DNA of 64,000 nucleotides from Blastomyces gilchristii SLH14081 (GCF_000003855.2 NW_003101678.1:1468470-1532469); one strand, 5' to 3'. Shown: positions 1 through 13,059, numbered from the stretch's first letter. Numbers and translations are program-made. Notes: generated from the sequence alone by a model not told the origin.

Positions 1-930
1 CATAACAATGAATTAGCTGACTCAGCTTAAAAAAAGACGTCCAGAATTAAGCAGATCTACTCAAAAAAATTATGTTCTGATCTTTTATAAAGAGAAAAAT
101 AAAAGAATCTTATTTAGACAAGTGAAATAAAAGCTAGCAGAAATAAAAGAAGAGTATACATTATTCAAGATTTAAAATAAAACTCAAGTGAAAATCTTGT
201 TCAATTAAATGTAAAAAGAAAATATTCTCATCTATAATACAGCTGAAACTAGGACATGACTATTTCAAATCTTATATGTAAAGATTTGATGATAGATTTG
301 ATTTAATAAAATGCTCATTCTGCAATACAAATGAGAATTCTGAGCATATTGTACTGCACTGTGTATTATACAATAGTCTCAGAGTCAGATTGAAAGAGAA
401 GTATAATCTAAATCAATTAAATATGAGATTCTTATTCTCAACTGAGACAGGAATTAAATACTTAATAGACTTTCTATCAGAAACTCAAGCAGCTACAAGA
501 AAATAGCTAAATTCAGAAATATCTGAATATGAAGAGGAGAAAATCAATCAGATATAGTCTGTTAAAACAGCTATATACTATCTTTTAATAATTTGTTTTG
601 TTACAGTCTCTCTTTACTTTATCTTTTTCTTTCAATTCCTTTCTATCTATCTATTTAATGTGTCTATCTTTAAGACTGTGTTCTCTTTTCTTTTGTCATG
701 ATATTGTTAAATGGTTTCAAAGTATCAGAAGATGTTAAAATACTGTAATTTGTAAACAGTTTTTGTATTCTAGGCTGAAATTTTCTGATTTTGCATATCT
801 GAAATTGATGAATGTATAATAGTTAACTTTACATATATAGGAAAAACCCTGAGAACTAAAAGTTCTCAGGTAGATGTTATAGTCTCTGACTGCATACATC
901 TATAATTGAAGAATAATAATAATAATAATA
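1..930 (+). mobile_element. LINE copy A, 3' end only (ORF2 C-terminus, 3' UTR, AAT tail)
   Basis: This is the 3' end of the same non-LTR retrotransposon seen at 24,289-29,397 and 48,969-56,620. It continues off the left edge. It covers the end of ORF2, including the region of the C-terminal CCHC motif (about 310-365), a stop at about 555-557, a 3' UTR and an (AAT)n tail at about 911-930. Several tryptophan codons have become stops, for example in the segment equivalent to TRKWLNSELSEYEEEE. The tail abuts family I Ty3/gypsy sequence (copy Ia) at about 931, so this LINE inserted into that element. Its 5' TSD lies outside the window and cannot be checked. Confidence 0.85.
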
Positions 931-1599
931 CTGTCTCATCAGTATGAGAAGTATTGATGAACTCAGAATCTCAGGTCACTGTAGTGTTTCTAAAGCTCAC
1001 AGAGTGAATAAGATGAGTGATAAAAACTAAGGACCTGCTCTTGTAATAAGCAGAGTGTGAGAACTCAGCTCTGAGAACTGAGAGACTTACAAGAGTCATC
1101 TTTGAATTGCAAGATCTCTTCAGAATCTGAAGAAGATTTGTAAAAACTGTGATTATCACAGATATCACAGATGACATGCACTTGAGACTTTTATAACTTT
1201 AAAGACACAATCTGCACATGACTGTCTGTAAGTCAGGTTTATACTTTCCATCAGTGTTAACAGACTTACTTATAAAGATAGAATCAGTTAATGCTGCAGA
1301 GTTGATTAGAGAAGACAAGCTCATCTATATAATGACTTTATAAATATTTGAGAACTTCACAGTTATGAAAACTGAGCTTCAGATATCAGAGAAATACTGA
1401 GATCTCACAGAGATATTCAGCTTAGTAAGAGTAGCTGAGCTTTTATCTCACTGTGAGAAGAATCTAGTAATAGATTTGATAGAAGAATAGAAACTCTTCT
1501 GAAGATTAATCTATAAGCTCTCTCATCATAAGACAGAGATCTTACAGACTTATGTAAAGAAGAATCTGAAGAATGACTTTATCTGATCTTCAAAGATCT

Positions 1600-2140
1600 T
1601 CACAGAAGCCTCTGTGATATTTGTGAAGAAGAAGCATAAAGATCTCAGATTGTGTATGAACTATTATAATCTGAACTTTAAGACTATAAAGAGTTACTAT
1701 TCTCTGTCTCTGATTGAGAATGTGATCAACTGTCTTGCAGAAGCTGTCATATTCATACAACTAAATATGATTAATATATATACACAGCTGTGAATACAGT
1801 CTGAAGATGAATGAAAGACTGTCTTTAGAACTGTACTGAAATTATTTAAATATCTAGTGATGTCTTTTGATTTGACTAATATCTCTACAGTATTTCAGTC
1901 TTTCATCAATAAAACACTTCATATATATCTGAATGTCTTCATGATAATATATCTGAATAATGTGATAATGTACTTTATAAAGAAGAAAGAACACACTGAG
2001 CATGTACAAAGTATGTTGAAGATCTTAGATGAGACAGAACTGTATATTAAGCTTATAAAGTACAACTTCAGTGTCTGTCAGATTAATTTCCTAGAATATA
2101 TAATTATCATAAATAATATTCAGATAAAATCTTTGTAAGT
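1600..2140 (+). pseudogene. Family I reverse transcriptase relic (copy Ia)
   Basis: Degraded Ty3/gypsy reverse transcriptase. The frame ending at 2,138 reads through the palm: the family's M-P-F-G-L-T-N-A-P segment appears as MSFDLTNIS, followed by FQSFINKTLHIYLNVF, and the catalytic Y-L-D-D-I-L-I-Y box appears as YLNNVIMY, both aspartates changed to asparagine (GAT to AAT). Further on, EHTEHVQSMLKIL and the thumb-like FLEYIIIINNIQIK match the family's EH..HV..VL and FLGyivs. motifs. Upstream (about 1,625-1,720) the fingers segment reads EKKHKDLRLCMNYYNLNFKT. Function in the live element would be cDNA synthesis. The loss of both YLDD aspartates makes this copy inactive. Confidence 0.85.
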
Positions 2141-3292
2141 TAAGATCATTCTATCATGATCAGAGTTAACTAGTATTTATGAGATTCAGATCTTTCTGAG
2201 CTTTGTGAATTTCTATAGATGATTTATCTTTACATTTATAAGAATCTTCTTGACTCTTACAGACATGCTGAAGAGTGAAAATAAGAAGAAGTCATTCTAT
2301 GAATGAAGAATGAAAAGATTATTAAGAAGAGAGAACTGTAAGAACTTTCTTATCTCAGAAGCTCACAGAGTTTTTGTAAGATTGAAATAGATATTCATAG
2401 ATACAGTGATGTGGTTCTACTTTAATCTCTTACTCTTAATCAGATTGAAGACAGATGTCTTCTTCTTTACAATTTCAGAAATAGTCTTATAACTACAGTT
2501 AAATAAGAACTGAGTTTCAGTGACCTTTTTCTCATAGAAGATACAACTTATAGAGATTAACTATAGTATTTATGATCAGAAGCTTCTCATAATAGTGAAA
2601 TTCTTTCATCATTGATATCACTACTTTAAGAGTCTTATAATAGTGATTACTATTAGAACTGATTATAACAGCTTATAACAGTTTACTTTAATTAAGACAC
2701 TCTCACAATGATAGATCTACTGAGCTTAAAGACTGAGTGAGTTCTGATTCAAGATAGAGTATATTAAGAGAATTAAGAACTCAGTAGACAGACTCTCTCA
2801 CAGATCTGACTATGTTAAGAAGACTAGAACAATAGATACAGAGAGACTAGAGAAGATAGAAAAGCTTTACAGTATACTCAGAATGAGTATTATAAAGAGA
2901 TTGACTGAAGAGTCTCTTAATTCTCTGTAAGAGAAGAAGAAGAAGAGAGAGAAGAAGTCTGCACAACTACTTTCTATAATACTGAGAGTCAACACTCTGA
3001 GAATCTCTGTGAGAATTCTTGCAGAGAATATCTATAATCTGAAGAGTTTGCAGACTTTAAAAAGCACTGTGAAAAACCTGATATAAGAGAAAACAGAGTA
3101 TAAGTCTTTATAAGATCTTTTATTCAGATTGTCTGAACTGCAACTGAAGAATGAATATACTCAGTATATTCAGAAACTGCTTACAGCAGAGATTAATCCT
3201 GCAGAAATAAAGAATTGAAGAGACTTAAATAGTCTCTTGTGAAGAGAGAGTCAGATTTATATACCTGTAAATGAGTTTCTATTAGACTGACC

Positions 3293-3788
3293 GTGTGACC
3301 GTGTCTGGGATCAGGACCAGATTTTTTGATAGTCTCATTACCAATTCGACTGATCTCATTACATGGTTTTAACATTAGATAGTAGTTCCATACTGTTTCA
3401 GTGAGACTTACTATCTACTCTTGTCACATTTTTCAAATGGGACCATGATTTCCACTTCTCAATTTAAATTATTTTTATTGCTTTAAATGACTTTAAATCT
3501 CATTTGAGCGTTATCAAAAAGTGTTACTTTTTAAAAAATTAAAAATAGTGTAAAAAAAACCTTAAAATGTCTAAAAATAGTAACTTTATACCAAGAATGG
3601 GACTAAATGGGACCAAATGGGACCACTTTCTCATTTTTTTCAAGTCATGGTTTCATTTTAAGATCTGATATATAGTCACTTTACATGTTTTTTTGATAGC
3701 CAGTCCCAGCGGGATTCACGCCAAGAAATGTATGAGACCAGACCAAATGGGATCAAAGATGAAATTCATGGTCCCGGCGGCCAGTCTA
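3293..3788 (+). mobile_element. hAT-like MITE inserted in copy Ia
   Basis: Non-autonomous element of 496 bp. Its ends are TAGACTGAC on the left and GGCCAGTCTA on the right, which form a short terminal inverted repeat (TAGACTG/CAGTCTA). The 8-bp sequence gtttctat flanks it on both sides (3,285-3,292 and 3,789-3,796), and 8-bp duplications are typical of hAT transposases. It encodes nothing recognisable. Related copies lie at 31,212-31,717, 40,875-41,380 and 45,691-46,196, with fragments at 7,201-7,288 and about 32,850-32,948. The GGGACC-type motifs near the ends are better preserved here than in the copies at 31.2 and 45.7 kb. Confidence 0.88.
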
Positions 3789-3799
3789 GTTTCTATACA

Positions 3800-5060
3800 T
3801 AGAACTTATTAAAAGATATTATAACTCTTCTCTAGTAAGTCATTTTACAGATACTAGAACTCATAAGTTGCTTATAAGAAAATACTTGTGACTGAAGATA
3901 CAAGAACTTGTAAAGAAGCTAGTGAAGTCTTATACTATTTATCAGAATTTACAGATAATACAGTTCAGATTATATAAAGAACTTACTTCTCTACTCATTT
4001 CACAGAAACTGTGAAAACAGCTAGAAAGAAATACTCTTGTGAGTCTCTCTGAAAGTAAGAACATATATAATATCTGCTTTGACAGTGTTCTGATGATAGT
4101 AGATTACTTTATCAAGATAACACACTTTATACTCACTTATAAGAACTTAAAGTCAAAGAATTTAACTCATATCTTTGTTTATAATATGATTCAGTTATAT
4201 GAATTATCTGTGAACATTATCTCAGATAGAGAATTAATCTTTATAGAAGAGTTCTGATCTGATCTGATAACTATACTAAAGATCTCACAAGATCTAAGTA
4301 TGACTTTTTATCAATAGACAGATGATCAGATAGAATATCTGATGAGTATATTAAAATAATATCTGCAGTGCTTTGTCAATTTCAATTAGAATAACTGAGT
4401 GTATTAATTATTACTTATAGAGTTTGTATATAACAACTTAAAGCATGTTAGCACAGATAAAACTCTCTTTAAGATGCTCACTGAGACTTATCTGCAGATA
4501 ATCTTAATAAATCTGTAAGAGTATACTACAGAGTGTAATAATGTGTGTGAACAGGCTGAGAGAATTCAGAATATTCAGAAGAAAGCTCATGAATTCTTAA
4601 GAAAGACTTAAGAGTATTAGAAGAGATACTATAACTTCAAGTATATTATAAAGAGTTTTAAGAAAGATGATAGAGTCTGACTAAGTCTAGAAAATATCAT
4701 TATACAGAGATTTAGTAAGAAGCTGAATCTCTTATAGACAGAGTCTTATAAGATTATGAAGAAAGTTAGCTTATAGTTTAATAGATTAAAACTATTATCT
4801 AAGTTATAGATATATAATGTTTTTCATATCTCTTTACTCTGTGAATATAAGAAATTCTTAGAAGAGAACTCTATAACTCATCACTCTGTTTATAAAGTAC
4901 TAGAGAGTGAAAGAGAATATCAGATCAAAGAAATTATTGACTCAGAGAAGCAAGATTATAAGCTCTGATTCAAGGTTCAGTGATAAGAGTATTCTGACAG
5001 AGTGAATGAGTTTACTTGAAAACTATCTCAATAGATAAGATATCTGTGAAAGCTAAGACA
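3800..5060 (+). pseudogene. Family I integrase plus chromodomain relic (copy Ia)
   Basis: Degraded integrase of the Ty3/gypsy type. The open stretch 4,039-4,257 holds the first two catalytic-core aspartates of the DDE triad in family context: CFDSVLMIVDYFIKITHFI for the first and NIISDRELIFIEEF for the second. The third acidic residue lies downstream, near 4,345, in a segment like Ib's LISILEQYL. A chromodomain-like segment follows (about 4,915-5,050): EYQIKEI, then a stop-interrupted stretch equivalent to the family's LVKWxGY. Integrase inserts the cDNA, and the chromodomain of chromoviruses steers insertion to modified histones. The MITE at 3,293-3,788 lies just upstream. Confidence 0.78.
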
Positions 5061-6942
5061 TAACTTTCATACTATGAATTCTGATAAGTCAGAATGACAC
5101 AGTCTTTGCTAAGAACCTAATTGTAATAAAGATATTAACACTGTTATTTATAAATTCTAGTTTATAAGATGATGAGTTTCTACTGAGATGAATAGTTCAC
5201 AGTGTATACAAAGAGAAGAAGAAATCATGTTCTCATTAAAACTAAAAAATAAAGAAAATAAAAATAGAACTGTGAACACAATTTAGAGATTTATAAAGAA
5301 AAAATAAAGAAAATTCATACTCATATTCTTAATATCTGTAATACTCAATTCTCTTATAACTATTAATTTCTCTCTTCAAAGAAGCAGAGAGTATTATATC
5401 TACAGTACAGATAATTATTACATTTAATATAAAGACTGTCAGAAATGCATAGACTTCAGAGAAGCTGAATATCAGAGTATATATAGTTATAGCAGAGTCT
5501 TGAAGACTGATTATCTAGTCATGTAATCAGATATCTTTTACAAAGCTATATTCACTTTCTCAGTTGTACTGAAGTATTCAGCCTGAAAATAATTAAGATA
5601 TGAAGAGAGAGCTTATCTGCTCAGATTAACTCTTATCATGAATTCATAATATTCACATTGTCTTCATTACTCATATTTTACAGATACTCAGAGACTTATC
5701 TCTCATTGATAATGAGATTGTGAAAATATGCTGTGATGTGAGAACTGTTGATAGAAAATCTAGACATATTTATATATATCTGATCAGAGATTGTATGAAT
5801 AGAAAAGAGGTGATTGTAGGCCTGTGAGACTGCAGGAGACACTGACAACACTGAGAGCTTTATAAGAACTGTCAGCTAGAATCTGCAAGAAATTACTTAC
5901 AGAGAGACTTACAGCAAAGAGCAGAACTGTGCTGCTTAAGTCAGAGACTGATCTGAGAAAGAAACAGAGTGAATCACTGACCTGAAGATCAGATGCAGTG
6001 ACAGAGCTGAAAAGAATGAAGATACTGTTATAAGCAGTGACATCTCTGCTTCATCAGCTGATAAAAAGTGATCAGAGAAGTTGTCAGAATGCTCATAAGA
6101 AGCTCAGCAGTGATCAGACATTATTTATAAAGATATTAAAATTGAAAAATTTTTTATTCTTAAGAAGTTCTTGAATTAATATACAGATATTATTAGAAAC
6201 ACTCTCTCTCTATTATCTGAATAAAAACACTTTGTAAATGAATGAGAATACTCACAGTTTATAAAAATAAGAGCTGTTATAGAAAAAGAAAAAAGAAGAT
6301 AAAATTTCATAAACAGATCTGAAATATTTATACTACTCTAGAGAGATTTATTTACACTGTGAGTGATTTCATGAAATAGTCAGATCACTCTAGTAAATAA
6401 AGAGTGATTATAAACTACAGATCTGAATCTTTCTATATAACTATAAAGAGTGATTACAGATTATGAATATCTTGATTCTATAATTTTACAGAGTTAATGA
6501 AAGAATGAAAAATTCCTCATAATTCTACAGTGTTAAAAAATGATGATTCATGAGAATGAGTGAAAGATTAACTTGTGAATGCTTCTCTTTGATAAGAGTG
6601 ATCTCACAGAGAGTGATTCATCTATGAGATTAATCTGTGTAATAATTACAAAAAAATCTCACAGAAATGATTGAGAGTCAATCAGAACTCTTCTGTATGA
6701 AAGATATAAGATAAATCTGTATAATAGTCAGAGAAGAATCTGTAAATTATAAAGAATCTCACAGAATAAGAAACTGAGTGACAGACTCTTTTTTCTTTAT
6801 AATAATAAGAGATTTTCTCTCACTGAGGTTTTTTTTATAGATGTGAAGAATTTTTAGTGAGTATCACTACAGTGCTGAGCCTGATTCTATGAAATCACTC
6901 AGTGAAAGGCTTCACAGACAAAGTCTTAGAGAGAGAGAGATA

Positions 6943-7200
6943 TATAAGAAATTCTGCTTCTTGCAGATTCTTTATCTCTATTTCTATCTCTCATGTAATT
7001 AATAGAGTTAGCAGCTCTTGACTACACACAACTGTATAGACTGAAGTTTGCAAATACTATTCATAACTCAGCTTGAATGCTATTATATATTTAATCTCTA
7101 CATTTTATCTTCCTATTACAAATACTTTTAGTAGTTAACAGTACATATCACGCCAAGCTGCAAACACCCGAATAATTGCCTGCGAGCACTTATTCTTACA
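6943..7200 (+). repeat. 3' LTR of family I copy Ia
   Basis: A 258-bp LTR homologous to 7,806-8,062, 14,799-15,055 and 57,681-57,941. It starts TATAAGAA where the Ib copy has TGTAAGAA, a RIP-type G-to-A change at the terminal TG, and ends ...TTCTTACA. A purine-only run at about 6,929-6,942 directly before it fits a polypurine tract. The last 60 bases (7,141-7,200) are less mutated than the rest and keep CGCC and ACCCG. Confidence 0.88.
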
Positions 7201-7288
7201 TAGTCTCAGCGGGATTCACATCAAGAAATGTATGAGATCAGACTAAATGAGATCAAATGTGAAATTCATAGTCCCGGCGGTCAGTCTA
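7201..7288 (+). mobile_element. MITE right-end fragment
   Basis: The final 88 bp of the hAT-like MITE, ending CAGTCTA at 7,288. The sequence matches 3,705-3,788. It lies between the end of LTR Ia and the middle of a family II LTR. The simplest reading is that the MITE inserted into that LTR and copy Ia then inserted into the MITE. The left half of the MITE would lie beyond the left edge of the window. Confidence 0.75.
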
Positions 7289-7805
7289 TACACAGTGATG
7301 TACACAGTGAAGCTTCAGAGCAGAAGAATAGAAATTTCATAGATTTTCAGCTAAGAATCAGTGACTGAGAATCAGAGCTTCAGCAGAGAATCAGTGACTG
7401 AGAATTGAAGTCTTAGTAGAAATCTGTGAAGTGTAATGAAATAGTCTATATAATTAATCAAACGCAATCTGTTATATTAGTTCTTGTCTTCTCTGATTAT
7501 ACATAGTTCTCATCAGTCAAGAGCTGTGATCTCAGATAATATGAAACTTAGAGTTCAGATTGAGTGATTATAGCTGACTTATTTTACAAGATATTATCAG
7601 TCACAGTTACAGAGTCTTTTCTCAAGAATATCTTCAATCTCTTATTCAAGTTCATTATCTTCTTCTATAATCTCTGATAACTGTCAGTCAGAAGTCAGTT
7701 GAGAAGAGAACAGATCAGTGACAGTATAATGAAGTAAGCTTATATAAAAGACATTATGAATTTCTGATAATGTGTCAAGATAGTAGTTGTGACTACCTAG
7801 AACTT

Positions 7806-8062
7806 TATGAGAAATTCCGCTTCTCACGGATTCTTTACCTCTATTCCTATCTCTCATGTAATCAATAGAGTTAGCAGCCCTTGACTACACACAACTATAT
7901 AGACTGAAGTTCATGACTACTATTCATGACTCAGCTTGAATACTATTATATATTAATTTCTACATTTTATCTTTCTACTGTGAATACTTCTAGTAGTTAA
8001 TAGTATATATTATGTCAAGCTGTAAACATCTGAATAATCATCTGTGAGTACTTATTCTTACA
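7806..8062 (+). repeat. 5' LTR of family I copy Ib
   Basis: A 257-bp LTR starting TATGAGAAAT, where the other LTR has TGTAAGAAAT, and ending ATTCTTACA. The target duplication aactt lies just to its left. It differs from the 3' LTR mostly by C/T and G/A changes and keeps a small GC patch at about 7,815-7,835 (TTCCGCTTCTCACGG). Confidence 0.9.
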
Positions 8063-8099
8063 TTTCAATCTCTGTCAGTCAGTAATCATCTGTTATAAC

Positions 8100-9300
8100 T
8101 GAAAGAACTAAAAATTTATATACTTTAATGTCTGTGAACTCTACTGCAGACACTTAGAAATAGCTATCTGAATTATGAATAATCTCTGTGAAAGAAGTCT
8201 CAGAGAACTTATTAATTACTTATAGAATATTATTCTCTATATCTATAACAGAGAAACTTTCTGAACTCATGAATAAATTAATCTTAGTAAAGAACATTCT
8301 TGAGTATTTTCTACAGAATTAAGCTATTTTTCTATAAGAAATACTTACTATCTGTAAACACTCTTGAACTGAGTCTCTAGACATACTCTTTAGAGATACT
8401 TATAAACTGAAAAGAAACTTTCTTAAGCTATAATTACTTAAGATTAACTACTGAATCATAATCTATAAAAGCTTTTATAAGTTTGTATTTAAAATTGACT
8501 TACAAGTCTGACTGTGTAATATGAAAGATAAAGAAGCTATTATCTATATAATGACAGATCTCTACTGTACTGAAGTCAAGAACTGACTGAATTATCTAGA
8601 GAATAATTATGAGAGATTTCACTGATCTGTTCTCAAGACCTATCTAGAGAATAAGTTAAAGAACTCTGTGAGTCAGACAGAGAATATCTGAACTGTAATC
8701 ATCAATATTAGAAAAAGAGAGGAGAAATCTGATAAAGACTACTCACAGTATTTTATAAAATTATGATATAAATTAAGATCTGCAGAAACAGAGCTCTGAA
8801 ACAAGATCTGAATAATAATATTTATAAAGAGACTGAATAAAGATATGCAGAACAAGCTTATTAAGTAAGACTCTAAGCTCTTGACTCTGAAGAAACTGAT
8901 AACTCTTATTTATTACTTATAGATCACTGTAAGAGTCACTGGTATATGAAGAGTAAATCACTGACTAACTCTGTAAAAGTCAGAATAACAGAGAATAGAT
9001 TTATTAGAAAAAGATAATAAGATATAGAGAGATCTATATATGACTACTGAGTAAAGAGAGAGAGCTTCACAAGCTTCTGTAAACAGAGTGTATAATAGAG
9101 AGATTAAGAAAAAGAGTCTCTACTTTATCTATTCTAAACTAGAACATCTTCATACAAACTGTCTGAATAAATTAAAATAGAAATTTAAGAAGTTACAGAC
9201 AGAGTTAGTAACAGTCTTCTTAAGAGTTTTAAAGCTGACATCTGAATCTGTTACTCTCTCAATGAAAATGCATACTTATGAAGAGAGACTGTATTATAGT
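8100..9300 (+). pseudogene. Family I gag relic (copy Ib)
   Basis: Degraded gag of the family I chromovirus. The recognisable feature is a C-terminal zinc knuckle at 9,121-9,162. It reads YFIYSKLEHLHTNC and fits C-x2-C-x4-H-x4-C with both leading cysteines changed to tyrosine (TGC/TGT to TAC/TAT), a G-to-A change expected from RIP. Gag would form the virus-like particle and bind the element's RNA. The same region is found on the opposite strand in copy Ic at 56,636-57,680. Stops are frequent throughout and I see no intact start. Confidence 0.7.
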
Positions 9301-9589
9301 ACTACTACTCTATAAGTATAGAAAGTATTAATAAACTCAGAATTTCAGATCACTGTAGTATCTCTAAAGCTTATGAAGTAAATAAGCTGAGTGATAAAAA
9401 CTGAGAATTTACTCTTATAATAAGCAGAGTGTGAGAACTCAGATCTGAGAACTAAAAGACTTATAAGAATATCTTTAAATTACAAGATCTCTCTGAATTC
9501 TGAAGAAGATTTGTAGAAACTAATTATCACAGACATTATAGATAATATATACTTAAGACTTATATAACTTCAAAGACACAATCTGTTTA

Positions 9590-10525
9590 TAACTGTCTAT
9601 AAGTCAGGTTTATACTTCTGATCAGTGTTAATAGACTCACTTATAAAGATAGAATCAGTTAATACTGCAGAGTTAATTAGAGAAGATAAGCTTATTTATA
9701 TAATAACTTTATAAATATCTGAGAACTTCATAATTATGAAAACTAAGCTTCACATACTAGAGAAATATCAAGATCTTACAGAGATATTCAGTTTAACTAA
9801 GACAGTTAAGCTTTCATCTCACTGTAAGAAGAATCTGATAATAGATTTAATAGAAGAGTAGAAACTCTTCTAAGAACTAATTTATAAGCTCTCTCATCAT
9901 AAGACAGAGGTCTTATAAGCTTATATAAAGAAGACTCTAAAGAATGACTTCATCTAATCTTTACAGGTCTCTGCAGAAGTCTCTGTAATATTTATAAAGA
10001 AGAAGAATAAAGATCTCAGATTGTGTATAGACTACTATAATCTGAACTTTAAGATAATAAAGAGTTACTATGTTCTATCTCTGATTGAGAATGTAATCAA
10101 CTGTCTTATAAAAGCTATCATATTTACACAACTGAATATAATTAATATATATACACAGCTGTGAATACAGTCTGAGAATGAATAAAAGACTGTTTTTAAA
10201 ACTGTGCTGAGATTATTTGAATATCTAGTAATGTCTTTTAATTTGACTAATACTCTTATAGTATTTCAGTCTTTTATCAATAAAATACTTTATATATATC
10301 TGAATATCTTTATAATAATATATCTGAATAATATGATGATGTACTCTGTAAAGAAGAAAGAACACACTGAGTATATATAAACTATATTAAAGATCTTAAA
10401 TGAGACAGAACTGTATATTAAGCTTATAAAGTATAACTTCAGTATTCACTGAATTAATTTTCTAGAATATATAATCATCACAGATGATATTCAGATGAAA
10501 TCTTTATAAATTAAGACTATTCTAT
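9590..10525 (+). pseudogene. Family I protease to reverse transcriptase relic (copy Ib)
   Basis: The start of this stretch reads ...VLIDSLIKIESVNTAELI, probably around the aspartic protease D-S/T-G site, though the glycine is gone. The RT begins at about 9,985: SVIFIKKKNKDLRLCIDYYN corresponds to the Ty3/gypsy fingers box F.KKkdG.lRlCvDYR.LN, followed by SYYVLSLIEN (the family's YPLPLI). The palm reads MSFNLTNTLIVFQSFINKIL, and the YLDD box at about 10,318-10,350 reads YLNNMMMY. Changes are of the G-to-A kind. The sequence is colinear with copy Ia (1,260-2,140). Confidence 0.82.
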
Positions 10526-10599
10526 TATAATCAGAGTTAACTAGTATTTATAGAATTCAGATCTTTCTGAGCTTTGTGAATTTCTATAGATAGTTTATC

Positions 10600-11110
10600 T
10601 TTATATTTATAAGAATCTTCTTAACTCTTATAGACATGCTGAAGAATAGAAATAAGAAGTAGTCATTCTATGAATAAAGAATGAAAAGATTGTTAGAAAG
10701 AGAGAGCTGTGAAAACTTTCTTATCTTAGAAGCTTACAGAGTCTTTATAAGATTGAAACAGATATTCATGAATATAATAATACTATTTGACTTTAATTTC
10801 TTACTTTTAATCAGATTAAAGACAGATGTCTTCTTCTTTATAATTTCAGAAATAGTCTTATAACTACAGTTAAATAAGAACTGAGTTTCAGTGATCTTTT
10901 TCTTATAGAAGATATAATCTGTGAAGATTAACTACAATATTTATAATCAGAAGCTTCTTATAATAGTGAAATTCTTTCATTACTTATATCACTACATTAA
11001 GAATCTTATAACAGTGATTACTGTTAGAACTAATTATAACAGCTTATAACAGTTTACTTTAATCAAGAAACTCTCATGATAGCAGATCTACTGAGCTCAG
11101 AGATCAAGTG
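10600..11110 (+). pseudogene. Family I RNase H relic (copy Ib)
   Basis: Ty3/gypsy RNase H, degraded. The stretch at about 10,930-10,990 reads INYNIYNQKLLIIVKFFH, matching the family's NY.i.D.ELLAiv.a...W block. The tether between RT and RNase H is open from 10,681 to 10,863. The catalytic aspartate in TDAS is not readable because of RIP-type changes. The domain would degrade the RNA strand during cDNA synthesis. Confidence 0.72.
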
Positions 11111-11619
11111 AGTTCTGATTCAAGATAGAGTAAATTAAGAAAACTAAGACCTCAGTAGACAGACTCTCTCACAGACCTGACTATATTAAGAAGATCAGAG
11201 TGATAGATATAGAGAGACTAGAGAAGATAGAAAAGCTTTACAGAATACTCAGACTAAGTGTTATAAAGAGATTAACTGAAGAGTCTCTTAATTCTCTATA
11301 AAAGAAGAGAGAAGAGAGAGAAAAGAAACCTGTATAACTACTTTCTATAACACTGAAAGTTAACACTCTGAGAATCTCTGCAAGAATTCTTGAAGAGAGT
11401 ATCTATAATCTGAAGAGTTTATAAACTTTGAGAAGCACTGTAGAAGATCTCATATAAGAAAAAACAGAGTATAAGTTATTATAAGATTTTCTATTCAGAT
11501 TATCTGAACTACAACTGAAGAATAAATATACTCAGTATATTTAGAAACTACTCACAGCAGAGATCAACTCTGCAGAAATAAAGAATTAAAAAGACTTAAA
11601 TACTCTCTTATAAAGAGAG

Positions 11620-12930
11620 AGTTGAATTTATATATCTATAAATAAATTTCTATATATAGAACTTATTAAAAGGTATCATGACTCTTCTCTAGCAAATTAT
11701 TTTACAGACACTAGAACTTATAAGTTGTTTATAAAAAAATACTTCTAACTGAAGATATAAGAACTTGTGAAGAAGATAGTGAATTCTTATACTATTTATC
11801 AGAATTCACAGATAGTGTGATTCAGATTATATAAAGAACTTACTTCTTTACTCATTCTGCAGAAATCTTGAGAATAGCTAGAAATAAACACTCTTATAAG
11901 TCTCTCTGAAAGTAAGAACATATATAATATCTGCTTTGACAGTGTGCTGATAATAGTAGATAACTTTATCAAGATAGCATACTTTATATTCACTCATAAG
12001 AACTTAAAGTCAAAGAATTTAACTTATATCTTTGTCTGTAATATGATTCAGTTATATGAGTTATCTGTGAATATTATCTTAGATAGAGAATTAATCTTTA
12101 CAGAGAAGTTCTGACCTGATCTGATAACTATACTAAAGATCTTATACAATCTATATATGACTTTTCAGCAATAGATAGATAATCAGATAGAATATTTAAT
12201 AAGTATATTAGAACAGTATCTGTGATGCTTTATTAATTACAATTAGAATGACTGAGTACATTAATCATCACTTATAAAGTTTATATACAACAACTCAAAG
12301 CTTGTCAGTATAGATAAAACCCTCTTTAAGATACTCACTGAGACTTACTCACAGATAATCTTGATAAACCTGTGAGAGTACACTATAAAGTGTAATGATG
12401 CTTATACACAGACTGATAGAATTCAGAATATTCAGAAGAAAGCTTATAAATTCTTGAGAAAGACTTAAGAGTATCAGAAGAGATACTATTACTTTAGGTA
12501 TATTATAAAGAGTTTTAAGAAAGATAATAGAGTCTGACTGAGTTTAGAAAATATTATTATATAAAGATTTAATAAGAAGCTGAATCTCTTACAGACAGAG
12601 TCTTATAAGATTATGAAGAAAGTTAGCTTATAGTTTTATAGATTGAAACTGTTATCTGAGTTATAAATATACAATGTTTTTTATATCTCTTTACTCTGTA
12701 AATATAAGAAATTCTTAGAAGAGAACTCTGTGACTCATCACTCTATTTATAAAGTACTAGAAAGTAAAAGAGAATATCAGATTAAAGAGATTATTAACTC
12801 AGAGAAGTAAGATTACAAACTTTGATTCAAGATTCAGTGATAAGAGTATTCTGATAAGATGAATAAGTTCACTTAAGAATTATCTAAATAGATAAGACAT
12901 CTGTAGAAGCTGAGACATAACTTTTATACT
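11620..12930 (+). pseudogene. Family I integrase and chromodomain relic (copy Ib)
   Basis: The catalytic core reads CFDSVLIIVDNFIKIAYFI at about 11,935 (first Asp), NIILDRELIFTEKF at about 12,070 (second Asp) and LISILEQYL at about 12,195 (Glu), the DD35E arrangement of retroviral-type integrases. A chromodomain-like segment follows at about 12,765-12,900: REYQIKEIINSEK, then DYKL-stop-FKIQ-stop-stop-EYSD. The stops stand where the family has tryptophan (VKW.GY). This identifies the element as a chromovirus. The same segments with different stops occur in Ia at 4,039-5,050. Confidence 0.82.
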
Positions 12931-13059
12931 GTAAATTCTGATAAGTCAGAATAATATCATCTTCACTAAGAATCTGATTATAATAAAGATATTAACACTG
13001 TTATTTATAAACTCTAGTTTATAAGATAATGAGTTTCTACTGAGATGAATAGTCTGCAG

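Larger units (their letters stand above)
931..7200 (+). mobile_element. Ty3/gypsy chromovirus family I, copy Ia (5' part missing, RIP-degraded)
   Basis: Plus-strand relic colinear with the complete copy Ib at 7,806-15,055 from Ib position about 9,308 onward. In order it holds the protease region, reverse transcriptase (about 1,600-2,140), RNase H (about 2,400-2,630), a MITE insertion (3,293-3,788), integrase (about 3,800-4,800), chromodomain (about 4,890-5,060), an extra 3' region (about 5,200-6,900), a purine tract (6,929-6,942) and the 3' LTR (6,943-7,200). The left part was split off by LINE copy A and lies outside the window. Every reading frame is broken by TGA, TAG and TAA codons, so the copy is dead. 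At its right end it is inserted in a MITE whose remainder is 7,201-7,288. Confidence 0.85.

Noticed and set aside
8063..8090. tRNA primer-binding site after the family I 5' LTR
   Set aside because: The sequence tttcaatctctgtcagtcag has no TGG start and I could not match it to a tRNA 3' end; self-priming is possible but not shown.
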